DNA of 64,000 nt from Sisyra terminalis (lineage: Eukaryota > Arthropoda > Insecta > Neuroptera > Sisyridae). This document shows positions 14,220 through 26,630 of this stretch, piece by piece. The notes below the pieces were generated by a model that saw only the letters and a list, made by a program, of their open reading frames with translations, searched no databases and was not told the DNA's origin. How positions within the stretch are numbered: the stretch's first letter is position 1; each line of letters starts with the position of its first letter. Both the position numbers and the translations under genes were made by a program. The stretch covers positions 31,020,449 to 31,084,448 of the forward strand of contig OY292276.1 of NCBI GenBank assembly GCA_958496175.1, in the 5' to 3' direction.

Positions 14220-14995
14220 AACAGTATTTCACGGCAGGCTCAGTCCAAAACGAAAATGCGGGTTTTGCGATGGTAACCGACAATAAAACCTATTAGGAAG
14301 GATTTACGAATGGATCAACTATATTTACGTGTGAAGCAGGAGCGATCCTCAAGAGTTTAGAGCTGATGGAGAGAGAAGTCTCTACCAACTAATCGAGGAG
14401 TTATCTTTATAGAATCTTTGCTAATATTTTCGGCAATAGCGAATTCCAGCTTTAAAAACACTATAATCGAAGTCACACAATGCAGACTCCGCAAATTGCT
14501 GGCGGAGAGATGAATTATGGAGTTCGTATGAATCTCAGAACATCAGGGGATTGAGGGAAATGATCTGGTGGACGTAGCAGTAAAAGAAGTAACGAAGGGG
14601 GAGAAACCATCTCACGAGTGGGACAGACTTACCATATAGGACACCAGTAGAATGTAAAAGAAACTAATTTGGGTGAAGTGGGATTATATAAGTACAAACA
14701 GTACTGAGTAGCCCATCTCCTAATACCTTAACTAAGAAGGAAGATGTGTCCTTCTAGTGGAAAGTTAGTCATACCAAACTAAACCACTTTCACCGAATGA
14801 CCGCTGAACAGACAAGATACAGGAGATGTAGGGGCGAATTAGCAGTAGACTTAATCCATCTGGAATGTCAGAATTACAGAACGTAAAGGAAGTAGTGTGA
14901 AGTACTTCAGGATATCAATGGATGCCTAAACACAGCTAGAAGTGTTCAAGGATCCATCAGATTTCTCAAAGCCACGGGGATATTATGAGTAGGAT
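14220..14995 (+). mobile_element. Decayed non-LTR retrotransposon fragment: RNase H domain and C-terminal CCHC region
   Basis: Three separate frames give collinear pieces of one protein. The first (from 14228) reads F-T-A-G-S-V-Q-N-E-N-A-G-F and later C-E-A-G-A-I-L-K-S-L, the RNase H start, where family members have T-D-G-S and A-E. The second (about 14525) reads E-H-Q-G-I-E-G-N-D-L-V-D-V-A-V, the end of RNase H. The third (about 14790) reads C-R-G-E-L-A-V-D-L-I-H-L-E-C, a CCHC-like motif, followed by G-S-I-R-F-L-K-A-T-G. Several stops and frameshifts intervene, and the first catalytic Asp is Ala, so the copy is dead. The order fits R1/I/Jockey-type elements; the exact clade is not decided. 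Confidence 0.75.
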
Positions 14996-16849
14996 GAATC
15001 AAAGAAGAGTAATGTGAATGTTAGGTGAAGTATAGGATGAAGTTGTTGGTGAATAACATAGCATAAGTTTAAAGAGTCAAAGAGGGCCCTGCATGACCGT
15101 AGCAATTAGAGCAACTATATATTTCTTAAAAACTCATCAATATAAACCAAGTAAGTAGGTTTTTTATCGAATTCAATAATTCAGAACTTTGCAAGAATCA
15201 TAAATACCGACACAGTTTGAAAAGATCCAAAAAATATTTTTTTTATCCAAATCCCAATTTTTCTTTAGTTCAAGCATTGCAAGTTTAATTTGACAGAAAA
15301 TATATAGAAATAAATTTAAAACTCCTTGCAAATTATTTTTGACAAAATTTAGGTCACTACAATTGATATTATTTCAAAATATTGTTTTATCAGCAAATAG
15401 TTTGTTTTTGTCTCAAGTGATTTCTATAGTTGATGAAAGAAGGATCACGTGTACGAACATTATTTTCTTTTCGCTTTTCATTTGTTTTGAAAAAGCTCAA
15501 CTAGAAAAAGTACTTTCAATGAGCGAAAATTTAATTATTTTCATATTTCCAATAATAAAATAGGAAACTGACGCTAGAGTGCAGAACTATCCAAATTAAA
15601 TTATCCATCCAATATCGTTTTATATATCGATGACGTACACGAATGTACGATCAAATATTTGCTTCAAGTAAGGGACGAGAGGGACTTTGTTATAGCCATG
15701 CTGGATGTTGGTTAGTTTTTCTCCACCATTTATGGTTCTCTCGCTTTATTGGACGAACATATCCCTATAGGTAGGATATAAAGCTTATTATCCATGTTCT
15801 GTTATAAAATTAAAATATTATTTCCTTTCTCATACGTAGGTTGTACAACAATGTATTATTATATCCATATTAAAAATTGTTATGATTTAATGCACAAAAA
15901 TACTTCTTTTTTTTTGTAGATGAAAAATGCATTTTGCTACTGTCTCCTGAGAGACTTATAAAAATTAATAAACTCAAAATTTAAAGAAATGTCCTAATAA
16001 ATAATAGCCTTATTAAACGCGTGTATTTTCAAGTAAAATAGAAAAATTAGCCAATTTTGTGCTTATAAATCTATCGAACTATTTTCTATAAACTACTTTA
16101 GGTTATTAAATGAAGTCTAACAGCATTTTTGAATTAGCAAAAAAACCACAAAAGTGATCATTTTTCCTTCTGTTTGTTATAACATCAAAAAAGAAAAACA
16201 TAAACTCAATTAGATTTTTTGTTATATTAATGTTTGATGTTATAGTTATAGTGCAATAATATTTGGCATGTAGATGTCATTTACAAAGCTATCAATTCTT
16301 ATTAAAATGAATTAATTAAGGAGAAGAGAACGTTTGCTGTTGTGCTAAAAGCTAAAATATAATCAAAACGATACCTCCAGTATCCTCTATCAAAAATATC
16401 CTAGAGATTTGCATTTTGTTATTCATCCCTATGGTATATATCCTTTCCAATACAATATCTCTGAAATCGCTATATGTGTAAAAAACTATTACTGAAATAT
16501 GTGAAAATGAATATTCTAACAAACTTAAAACTTATTCTTATTTTCAAGATCTGTTCCTCCAAAAGTAATAAAGAGCTCATGGAAGATTAAAAACACTTCG
16601 TTGCTCTTGTGTCATGGCCATTTTGTTTGAAGAAAAATTCAAGTATCAAGTATTAGTTGATATAAAAAACCGTCAAAATTTAAAATTTTTATTTCTTTAG
16701 GGAAAAATAAGCTTCTACGCTAACGTAATCAAAAATGACAGCACCTTATGCCGTTTATTTTCACTTTTTTTGACACCCGTTATTAAATTGTAACTATTAA
16801 AAGACAATTTGATAAACCTAGATTTGTAAAATTAGCAAAGCAATTAGAA
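14996..16849. other. AT-rich sequence, no gene seen
   Basis: The first 100 bp may still belong to the non-LTR relic upstream. The remainder shows no coding frame, element ends or structured repeats. Confidence 0.45.
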
Positions 16850-17790
16850 AATGGTAAATTTTTAGTACCAAACAAATATTTTTATGACCTTCATTTGCAT
16901 TCAAGATAATATAAATCCTGCCAAAAATGATTCGTATAAAAGAGGTTAGTAATTGCCAAGACTCAAATTTTTTCACTGTTGAAATTTGGTCAAAGCCCAT
17001 GAAGAGCCAAGCCCCTTACTTTTGATTCGACAAACCTTACACCTTGGTCAAAAAAAATTGTTGGTGGTTTCGTTGAGATATTAGCATACAGAATTAATAA
17101 TGCATTAATTATATGCGCGTATATTACTTATTATAATGTATAATTGTACTTATTCATTTTTTAGCTTTATGGTGCTACCTGTGGTTTCCACCTATTTTGA
17201 GATCGTCTTACACATTAACGAAGTTTTGATACGAATTGAACTTCCTAGACTTAGTCTAGAACGTAGTAACTTACAATTCTTCTATTTATTCTATGAAACG
17301 ACCAAGCCATTGTCATGGGCAGATTTAAGGGAGGAGGGAGCACGTGCCCCCCATGGTATTTTTGTGTACTGTGGAGATTCCATCACAGTACATACTTAGA
17401 AGTAAATCAAATTATTAAAGTGAAAATATATGAATAAAATAGCAGAAAGAACATTAGTGAAACTCTAGTCTATTTCTGACTGGAATTACGATTGTTTTTC
17501 GCGACATCCCTTTCACGCACTTGCAAATAAGAGATGATATTGTTCCCCCCCCAGAAAAACCCCTGAATCCACCCTTGGTGATGGTGTTTAACCATAATTT
17601 GGGGCTTATGAAATTAAAATTAAGGGGCTTGGCTTTTTATAGTATTTGATAACTTTTTAACAGTAAAAGCCATAAGAGGTTGTTAGTCTTGACAATGTGT
17701 TTTACAGTAAATTTTTTCTTTGGATCTCTTCATGTATGATGGTTTCTTTCAGCAAAATATGCTAATCATTTTTAGTTTTCAAATTGCCGT
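16850..17790. mobile_element. Degraded foldback DNA element with a possible nested insertion
   Basis: The arm around 16945-17045 is repeated in inverted order around 17600-17690. AGCCAAGCCCCTTA is shared exactly and the similarity runs about 45 bp outward (ACTGTT and AAGACT blocks). Between the arms, 17320-17585 is bounded by GC-rich ends (GGGCAGATTTAAGGG, and the complement of CCCCTGAATCCACCC) that look like weak inverted ends of a second, later insertion. No transposase frame is recognisable. Boundaries are approximate. Confidence 0.45.
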
Positions 17791-20700
17791 TTTTCTACGT
17801 CCACTACATATGTTCCTGTGGTTGTTATAGGAATCCAACTTAAAACAACAGCTTAATAAAAAACTCAACTAATAGGAGCAATTAAACCCTGCAAAATTCA
17901 GCTGCAGGGTTAAAATTAAAACATAATCATATACGAAATTAAGCTGGATACTTATTATATATTTTTGGATAATTCGAGAAGTATCCAAAAAGTTTTGATA
18001 AGTGAGTGTCAAAATCAACGTATTTCTAGTACTTATAAAAAATTAATTATTTTAGACAAAAAAGACTTATAATATTTGATAACATTAGTAATTATATCTT
18101 ATCTTAAAGAATTGAGCCCTCTATTACTTCTCAGCTATGGAGCTCAAGCAATGGGTAGGTATCTTAAAATACAACCAACATTTAGGAAAAAGGTTTATAG
18201 TGCTCATATGTTGGAGCATTCAAATGTAGTACTCATGCCCCCAAATGTAGATTTGATTTTTACACATTAACCTATATACTTCACGATAGAAAGTAAAACC
18301 TGAATACAAGTTCATACCTTCACCTTCATCTGCGTGGCACATTCTGGTCAGTATTAAAACGTTTAAATATAAGTCAAACTCACGCACTGGGACTTGGAAA
18401 ATTTTGAAAATTGAATTTGGATTAATCTTATGATTATATAAAGAAACTCAAGAAGATTTATGGAAACAATAATTTTAATATTTCCCTTTGTTATGAAGTT
18501 TCTTGTATTTAAACATTAATAAAAGAAAACTATCTTTTTTTTTAAAAAAATAATAATTTTATGTCGCTTTTGTCGTTGTAAAATAGATAGCAGTAATTAT
18601 ATGAAACAAAAAAAAAAACATCAACTATAAGAATTATATTTGAATTGTTATTTAATATAGAAGCACAAGTAAGGTATTTTACATAAAATGTAGTATGCAT
18701 ATGCGCAAAAATCTCCGAAGTAAAAAATAAATCTCTAAGTAAAGATAAGCTTTTCGAAAATTGGAAATGCACAGAAGCAATTTTATTGCTCTATAGTGGG
18801 AATAAGCGGAAGGTTGCGTATTTTCATTCCACATAAAATAGTATTTTTCGAATAAGAAAAGAAATAATGATCGCGATAAAAGGAGATGTAACGTTCCTGT
18901 ATGAAAACCTGGTTCAATACGGAATTTTTTAATAGAAACAACATTAGCATTTCATTGAAGCTCATTGGAACGTAAAGCTTTAATAAAAATACTTCACAAT
19001 AGTTATTTTATATACGCACATTTTATTTCTTTGCTTCCTTTATTTCCAGATGCAAAGTAAAATATTAATTTTACATTTTCCCAGATTTGTGCACACGAAG
19101 CAATCTCCTTTTCCTGTTTAAATATTGATATACTTTCGCACAAAATTTTCAGAAAGTATATCAATAAGAATAAGCAAAAATCTTACCAAACACGACTCGA
19201 GTTTCTTAATCAAATGGTAAACTAAAAGCTTTTTTTTTTCTACCTCATCGGAAAGTAAAATTTTTTTTAATATAGACTCATAGCCTGATTTTCTAATTAT
19301 TCTTGATATAAGATACCTGTAGGGGTTCAAATATCCACCTAAATGATAAGTAATCTTTCAAGTCAAAGCTTTTCAAATGACAAGTTTTTCTACCTTCTTG
19401 AGTTTTTACGACACACTTAAAAGAAAACTGTAATCCTCCAATTTGGTTCAAAATTAATTTTCTGATTCTTATCATTTACTGCTGTCGCTTATAGTCTTGG
19501 GTGGTTTTAAAAACGCTTTGAAGCTATACGTAAGTGAATGACAATAATCAATCACAAAAGTAACGGTCTCTTCGTCGTTTAGTATCGTTATAGTTCAATT
19601 TGTGAATGTCGTTTGGTTCTTAAAAGATTAAGTTAAGTTTGCTCAAAATAGCTTTTTCAATAATAATATCATACCAAGATTATTTAAGCTGCAAAAGAAT
19701 CAATAACAAAGAAATAAAATATAAATTCGTATAACTACATATGTCCTTTACCATGAAAGTTACAGAAAATAACATTGCTGATGACCATGATAAGATGATA
19801 AAGAATTATTTTGACCTTGAGTTAATAAAATACAATATTCCGGAAGTAATTTATATTTTTTAGAATAGAAAATATATTTCCACCGGTTTGTACTATTATA
19901 ACTATTGTGTACTATGTACTATTATAACTTTGATGATCTAGGCATCTCATAAAAGCCAATTTTCCAATGTAAAATGTAAACATTTTGATGATTATTACTA
20001 TATTTTTATTTATTATTTAATTTCAATAAAATATTCTACATTTTCAGAAAAATTTTACCATTAAGAAATTAACGCTTTAAATGCTACAGTTCTAGTCCGT
20101 TTTTTACGCAAAATCGATTTTGGCTGGCTAAATTGGACTTGTCACTTTTAGCATTGTTCAAAGTTGACTAAACGAATTAAAGCGTAGATATTTTGTTTCC
20201 CATTCTTTAGGGTAATGTTGACTTTGTTAAAAAATTCTGGTGAAAGTTGATTTCAATTTGTGCAACCGGTTGGATAAAATTGATTTTAAATAACCAAATC
20301 GAAAATAATTTTGACTTTTGAAAGGTTTTTTTTCTTTCCACATTTAATCTAACATTTTAAATTTTTGTACTAGAAACAATAATATTTTTCTGCAGTGAAA
20401 ATTTATTCTAAGTTTGTTTTACTACAAATATAAGAAACGCTTTTAAAATCGAACTCAAAAGTGTTAAAGTGTTTAAGTGTTTTTTTCAATATCAGTGGCT
20501 GTTTAAACTATCCTTTAGTTTTTACAAAGCTAAGTTTAAAAGCGGAAATTGTCACTTTTGTTTTTATATTTCATTCACGGAATACCATTTGAAGCATATT
20601 TATGGAGTTCCATATACAGAGTAAGCTAGAGCTTCTTGACTTCAATGAAGTTAAAATGACATAAGGCAAACCGAAAAAAAAATTAAGAAAACTATCCTCC

Positions 20701-21842
20701 TTAAAAATAAAGATCAAGCTATTTTGAAATACCAAATGTTTATCATGTATATTAATGATTAAATGTACTATACGCGGATCGTATATGGTTTTACGTGTAT
20801 GAAATGAACTAAGTTCTCTCGACCTCAACAATGTAACAAAGTTAACTTTGCCCAAAAAGTTGTACAAATTTAATCCAACTTTGATTCAAATTTCTGAACA
20901 GTCAATTTGATCCAAAATAAGAAGATACTCAATGTTTTCCTTTTAGCTCATTTAGCGAACACCATAAGCCACCAACTCTATAAGGGATATAATAAGCGAA
21001 ATTGGTCGACTTTTCACAGCTTGCGGAGAACTCTAGTTCACTTTTTAGTAAATTTTTCTAAGACTCATCGTTTTAGCTACCCATTTTAATGTAGAATGTA
21101 TATGGTACGTAAGTGAGGTAAATGTCATTGTTTATTTAAAACTTTAACGATGGGTTGTTTGGCGAATAATATTTGTAAGATATACTTAAAATTAAATAAA
21201 ATTTATTTTATATGATTCAACGTTTCTGTTTTTTAAACATAGAGTTAAGCCGGCAGGTTCTGAGATATATTATGCGGGACTATAGTGGAATATAAAGTTA
21301 CTGTTGTGATTTCTTATCTCTGTTATTAGCATGGAAAACAATGTCCATTGCCTTGTCCTATGATTTAGCAACTACGTATGCTTTAGAGGTGGTGGGTACC
21401 TAATACACAGGCCTAATTTCTAGGTATCATTTCTACAAGGAATGGATAAGAATGAATATGAACGTAAAGAGCCTGGTACCTTTTATAAGCATATGTCTAC
21501 AAAATATTTTAATTTCAATAATTTGTTTCAAAAGAATATTGTATGCATTTTTTAAAAAAATCAATTTTTAAACAATTTTTCCAAATCAAAAGAATTGAGC
21601 TTTCATATATCGAAAAAAATGAGTGGCGTAATTACCGCGCACCACCATGTTACGTAGGGGGTGAAGGGGAGTGGGTTGCACGAGTAAAATTAGATTTAAG
21701 CTGAGAAAAATTTTAATTAATACACATGATCATTTAAATTTTCTCAAAACTTATCCTAGGATATCAAAATCCTTGACATTATTTATTTTCAATCTTATTT
21801 TTACCAAAATTGATGCAGGAAAACTTTACTTTAATGATATCA
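17791..21842. other. Non-coding stretch, no gene seen
   Basis: Apart from the hairpin at 19124-19165 there is a short tandem echo at about 19889-19930 (GTACTATTATAACT twice) and a GC-richer patch at 21620-21690. The minus frame at 20571-20867 (98 codons) has no recognisable domain or splice support. Confidence 0.4.
19124..19165. other. Perfect 14-bp stem hairpin
   Basis: ATTGATATACTTTC (19124-19137) and its exact reverse complement (19152-19165) enclose a 14-nt loop. No role can be assigned; it is a candidate small fold or a chance AT-rich repeat. Confidence 0.6.
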
Positions 21843-22008
21843 GCCTACGATGGCAAAGTGGTTAAGGTGGCCGCCTCAAAATTGGTAGATGTTGGGTTCG
21901 AATTTTGAAATGAACAAATTTTCAATATTTTTCGTTTTACGTATTCTTATTAACCCTACATTCGCTAAAGACCTTAGTAATTATAAAGCGACGGCAAATA
22001 ACAATTTA
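21843..22008 (+). mobile_element. tRNA-derived SINE, copy 1
   Basis: The head GCCTACGATGGCAAAGTGG carries a Pol III A-box (TGGCAAAGTGG) and GGTTCGAAT is the B-box, about 45 bp apart as in a tRNA gene. The tRNA-unrelated body includes TTAACCCTACATTCGCTAAA, GACCTTAGTAATTATAAAGC and GGCAAATAACAA, all shared with the copies at 26.4, 46.9 and 63.8 kb. The head looks most like tRNA-Ser (TGGCCGAGTGGTTAAGG). This is the clearest full-length copy. Confidence 0.8.
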
Positions 22009-23072
22009 AAAAATAATTAATAACTAATCAATAATCATGATATCTACCAAATGTAAATCAGAGATTTAATTTTCAATTGGATTGGTATATCTTACCACTA
22101 AGTTTTGGATGTGCGTAAGTAGTATTTAATGTGTTTTATGCACTTCTGATAAATAATCGAAAACATTCTTAAACTTTTAAAACTTATACGATACTTAAAA
22201 CGATATTTAAAACTCAATTAACCAAATTTTAACGTTTACAACGGCGAAGTAAAATTCTTACGACTTTCTAATAGCTTACGTAGAACTATGAATAATTATC
22301 CAAAACATCGATCAAACTATTCAATATTATGTTTAAAATAAATGTAAGCCGCTTTAATACTAAACTAGAATATCTTACGATTTGTTTGGATGAAAAATGT
22401 TACTAATGGAGTTAGTGTGTATAGTTCAACGGTGTTTATACTTAAACTGTTGCATTTATGCAACATTACATCATTGCATTGCAATGATCAGTTTGATACT
22501 TTTTAATTGATACTGAAATTTTAATTTATTCACCTTGCGATAAAATATATCGCTAGCAATTGGTAAATATACATAGCTCTAACTACTACTCTAGGTAGCT
22601 GATAGGCAACTAGTTGGTATCACCCTACTGGATTGTTTCAGAGATAAAAAAACTCGTTTTATTTTAATCGTTTACCCAACAATTTAATTTTTCTCAATTA
22701 TAACATAAAACTGTAAAAAAATGATAAATATGAAGCTAACTTTTTTTTAATATTTTATTATGAACCTGGAATAGTAGTCAAAGTTAAAAAAGAAAACTTG
22801 AGCTTTGTAATAATATTCTCGGTACCAACCACTTTAACCCCGTTTCACCATTTCCCACCCTTCACTAGTTTTAAATTGTTTAATCGATTAACAATGGGGA
22901 CAACTCTTTTGCCTGCTTGCCCATTCGATTATGTTGTGGGCTTTATGAATAAAGCTTTCACCGACAAAAAATCTGTGCAAATTTTCCTTTGAGATAATCA
23001 TAGAGCGTACAAAACGCTTTTGTTTTATGAGGAAGATGAACAGTTAATGCGAAAAGTACAAAAGACTTTTAC
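22009..23072. other. Probable intron or downstream region of the partial gene
   Basis: Directly follows the splice donor at 23072-23071 on the minus strand, so at least its upper part should be intron. No acceptor plus open frame convincing enough to be the next exon was found. Confidence 0.4.
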
Positions 23073-23451
23073 CTTGATAAACAATTCCTTCAACGAGTGG
23101 CTCGTCCGTCCGAAAAATTGTATGTGATATATTTAGCTGGAAGAACTCATCGTTCCAGGATGGTAACGTTTGAACATTTGACCCATCAAAATCGCATTCG
23201 CTGAAGTCGTATTTTAGTTGGGTGGATTTTTCGATTCTTTGCATTGTGGTTGTTTCATCCGGTTCGGTTAGTTCATCTGCTGTTAGAATGATAGTTGGGT
23301 TCTCGACAACTGTTGATAGCGGAGGGCCTGGAGAGCGTCCTGGTGCTGGGTCTTCACCATTAAACCGTTTCATCTCAGGTCTCATGTGTTCCAACGTCAT
23401 TCCCGAAACAGCCAAATAGTTTAGCGTCAGTAAGTAAAATACGAATATCAT
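23073..23451 (-). CDS. First coding exon of an unidentified secreted or membrane protein (partial gene)
   Basis: An open frame without low-complexity bias, in a locally GC-richer stretch. I start it at the ATG at 23451-23449 because the next 17 residues (MIFVFYLLTLNYLAVSG) look like a signal peptide. An upstream in-frame ATG at 23574 would add 41 residues and bury that peptide. The exon ends at 23073 with CAAG|GTAAAA, a good donor, leaving 126 codons plus one base (phase 1). The mature part is rich in Pro, Glu and Thr, with a PAPGRSPGPP stretch, one glycosylation sequon (N-I-S) and an acidic, cysteine-poor composition, as in the extracellular start of a receptor or adhesion protein. I do not recognise the family. 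The following exons should lie at lower coordinates or outside the window, and none was found. Confidence 0.55.
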
Positions 23452-23574
23452 GTTCACGTTTGTGACAAACGATAAAACACCAAAAAACACGTCCAAAATT
23501 TCATTTTTGTGGGACAAAAGCTTCACATTTTCGCCGTGACGCACACAAAGTATATTGCTTAAAATCATAGCCAT

Positions 23575-26385
23575 ACAGCGATAATTTCATCATGGATGAC
23601 GTAATGCTTTTACGTTGGTAGGAAAATCATGGTTCTTTCACACTTGGCCATATTTTTACTTCGAAAATATAATTTTCTTATCAATAATTTTCAATTATAC
23701 AATCCATTTAACTCGATTCACGTCAATATCTGAAAAGCAATAAAAAAAAGTTCATAAAAAGCTTATTATTAAGTGTTTCGAATCACTTTTATGATAAAAG
23801 TTTCAACGAAGTTTTCATTTAATATTTATTTAACTTATCAGGGAATAGCTATAGACAAATAAAAGTTTTTCTACTAAAATTCGATAAAAAAGTTTATCTA
23901 AAAGAACCCTTCCATATGATGAATGGTAACAATGATGAGTTTACTTAGTTACAAAAAAGTTTGGGAAAAGGACCAAAAAATCATTACGATTTCAATACTT
24001 GGAATAATTCTTAAAATTTAAGAACAGAACAAACGTCACCACGTAGAACCACTTCAATGAATTATCCTCAACTTACCCATTTTGTATCCCAAACTTGTCG
24101 ATTTACCTTGGAATTTTACGATCTTGGTGTAGGTAACAGGTGCCTGATGCCATAAAAATGTTCTTAATTTTTTTTTGTTCTGTAGCATGTAATCGAACTA
24201 GATACGAACAAATGTTCGACTAAATGAAATTTTCCATTTTACTTATTCATTAACATTAAAACTTTATGACTTTCAGTCTATTTCATTCCTCTTTGTACTA
24301 TAAAATTTAAAAGTTAATGAAAATCTATACATGTTTGGGCCAACTTTTTAAACGTTTAATTGGGGGGAAAAAAGGTACGATGTTATACCACTGACTTACC
24401 TATATGTTTAGGTTCTTTTTTCCTAGGTGATCAACTATTTTAAAACATATAACATATAAAATTTTGGAAAATAATTGTTTAAAACAACTAACTTCTTTTT
24501 GTAATTGTATCACAAAAACTTCAAACAAACAGCGATAAAGAAAATAAAGAAAAGCTCATAAGATAAAAGAAAAGCTTTTCACACCAAATAGCGAAACAAA
24601 AAAATTATTACTATAACAAACGTTTATTACGTTCACAATACACAAAAATGTTCAGTTCGATATTCGAAAGCGTTCGAAAGCTTTGTTGTCGATACGAAAC
24701 GTACGACGTTCATGCACATACTAAAAGCTCTCTCGAATTGAGCTCACAACACAACCTGAGTAGAGTCGGGAGTATGTACCCCATGCCCCCTTGCCTCGTC
24801 GATTTCACGAGGTTGGTTAAGGGAGACGTCGTCTCAATATGCCCCCTATATAATCATCAGCAACATTTGGCCCCCATTCCTCGTTCCATTCTGATTGTGT
24901 TGCCATCTACCATCTTTCATTGGTAAATAAATATAATTATTACGTTTGTCGTTGGTATTAGGGCAAGCTTTTCTGCTTACGTACTTATATGGGTGCTTAA
25001 CACACGTGACAAATTTTATACAAGACGCTTTCATAATTGGTTCAAAAACGGAGAAAGAAATATTCTTTCTTTACATGTATGTAACTGTAAGAGTACGGCT
25101 TGTATGTGTTTATATATATGCATGCTATTAGTAATTGCGTGTTTGAGCTTTGAGTCCCAACAACAAAGAAAACTCTTTTGAATAAATAACTGAACATGGC
25201 TACTTTCTCAATTCCCTTGGGCGTCTTTTAATTAATTTTTACATGAACCTTACTATGTGTTACGTAAGAAAATACCAACGATACTAACTATTAAACCGAA
25301 ACTCAAATTTTCAATAATCGACTTCAAAATTGCACATTTCCAATTATAAGTCTTTTTTTAGACATAAAAATATTTATACAGTAACATAAATATATTAAAA
25401 CAAACAATTTACAACAGTTAAAGTGTAAGTTTGAAAATAACTTGTTTTGGAAAAATATACAATTACCAATATTTGCAACAACTTTCTTTTGCAAAAGTTA
25501 TGAGTATTCTAGTGTTTAAACAAACTTTTATTCAATGGAAATAACTATTCTTACTAATTTTCATCTTAATTCTTTGTTTTATCATTTGTAAGAAATTATA
25601 AACTTTGTAAACTTTCCAAGTTTATAAAATTGGAGGGAAGAATATCGTTTAAGAAAAAAGCGAAGAATAGAATGACATTTCGAAATTCCTTTAGGGTCAC
25701 AATTCTCACATCCGATTATTTTACTATTTCCTTTCACATCCATGAGCATTTTTATGCTCCAATTATTTTTGTTATAACCACGAACAAAGATGATAATTTT
25801 ATAATAGTTATAAAATAATGTAGCATTGCAATATATTTTAATGTTTTTCCGTCCTTTAAATTTCATTGCATCGAGCCAATTTGTTTTCTTATTTAATAAG
25901 AATCGGAATAAGTATAATAATAAAAAGTTCTTGAAATAATGATTTTTTTCTATAAACGATCTTGAGCTATATTTTTTTTACTTAATACAGTTTTAAAAAT
26001 CAAATTTCAAGAAAAATTGAAGGCTTCAATATAATAATGAACTTCTCATATTTCGTAGTGTATGAATAATTTTTGATTAACTAATAATGATTTCTGAAAA
26101 CCGTTTTGTCTTTTTGGAAGAAAATTTTACAAAAAACATTTACTTTAAAATACCATAGGGTACCCAAATAAATACAAATAGACTCCAAAAATAAATCTTA
26201 AAAGGTGTCGTGAGAAGCTGATTTGCGAAAGGTGAATAAGCCAGGCTGAAAAGCGAAGGCAGCGGACATAGATAAAAAAAAAACTCTTATCATTTAATCA
26301 TTATTTTCAATACATATACAAATATATTGTAGCTATAAACAAATTAGTTTTTAAATTTTCAAAATGAAATGTAATTTATGTGTAG
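23575..26385. other. Upstream region of the partial gene, with a GC-richer island
   Basis: At 24648-24926 the composition rises and a plus-strand 92-codon frame is open, starting in GTTCAGTTCG, which resembles an insect initiator (TCAGTT). It could be a promoter or untranslated exon of either strand. TTACGTCA-like sequence lies just upstream of the exon at about 23595. No protein family is recognised. Confidence 0.3.
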
Positions 26386-26552
26386 TACTGGTGGCCGAAT
26401 GGTCTAGATGATCACTTCAAAACTGCCAGATGTTGGATTCAATCCTCGTATCGGGTAAATTTTCAACATTTCTCGATTGCAGTATTTTATTAACCCTAGA
26501 GTCGCTAAAGACCTTAGTTGTTATAAAGCGAGGGTAAATAACAATAAAAACA
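26386..26552 (+). mobile_element. tRNA-derived SINE, copy 2
   Basis: A-box region CTGGTGGCCGAATGGTCTA and B-box region GGATTCAATCC, followed by the family body (TTAACCCTAGAGTCGCTAAA, GACCTTAGTTGTTATAAAGC, GGTAAATAACAA). It lies about 80 bp from the Penelope-like foldback that starts at 26631. Confidence 0.8.
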
Positions 26553-26630
26553 CTGTGTGCCATATCTAATAAAATGGTAACATTTCAGATCCTTGATAAT
26601 GACAATACAAGTTTCAGAGGACTAGGGTCA

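Noticed and set aside
19889..19930. Tandem GTACTATTATAACT duplication as a regulatory element
   Set aside because: Only two AT-rich units; a simple slippage duplication is sufficient.
21843..21900. A tRNA gene, because an A-box and B-box are correctly spaced
   Set aside because: The acceptor and anticodon stems do not pair, and the same head recurs with a common unrelated body at four other places, so it is a SINE.
23222..23419. Plus-strand 65-codon frame over the orphan exon
   Set aside because: It is the antisense shadow of the minus-strand exon, which has the signal peptide and splice donor.
24648..24926. 92-codon plus-strand frame as a protein-coding gene
   Set aside because: No family resemblance and no splice partner; kept only as a compositional island or possible promoter.
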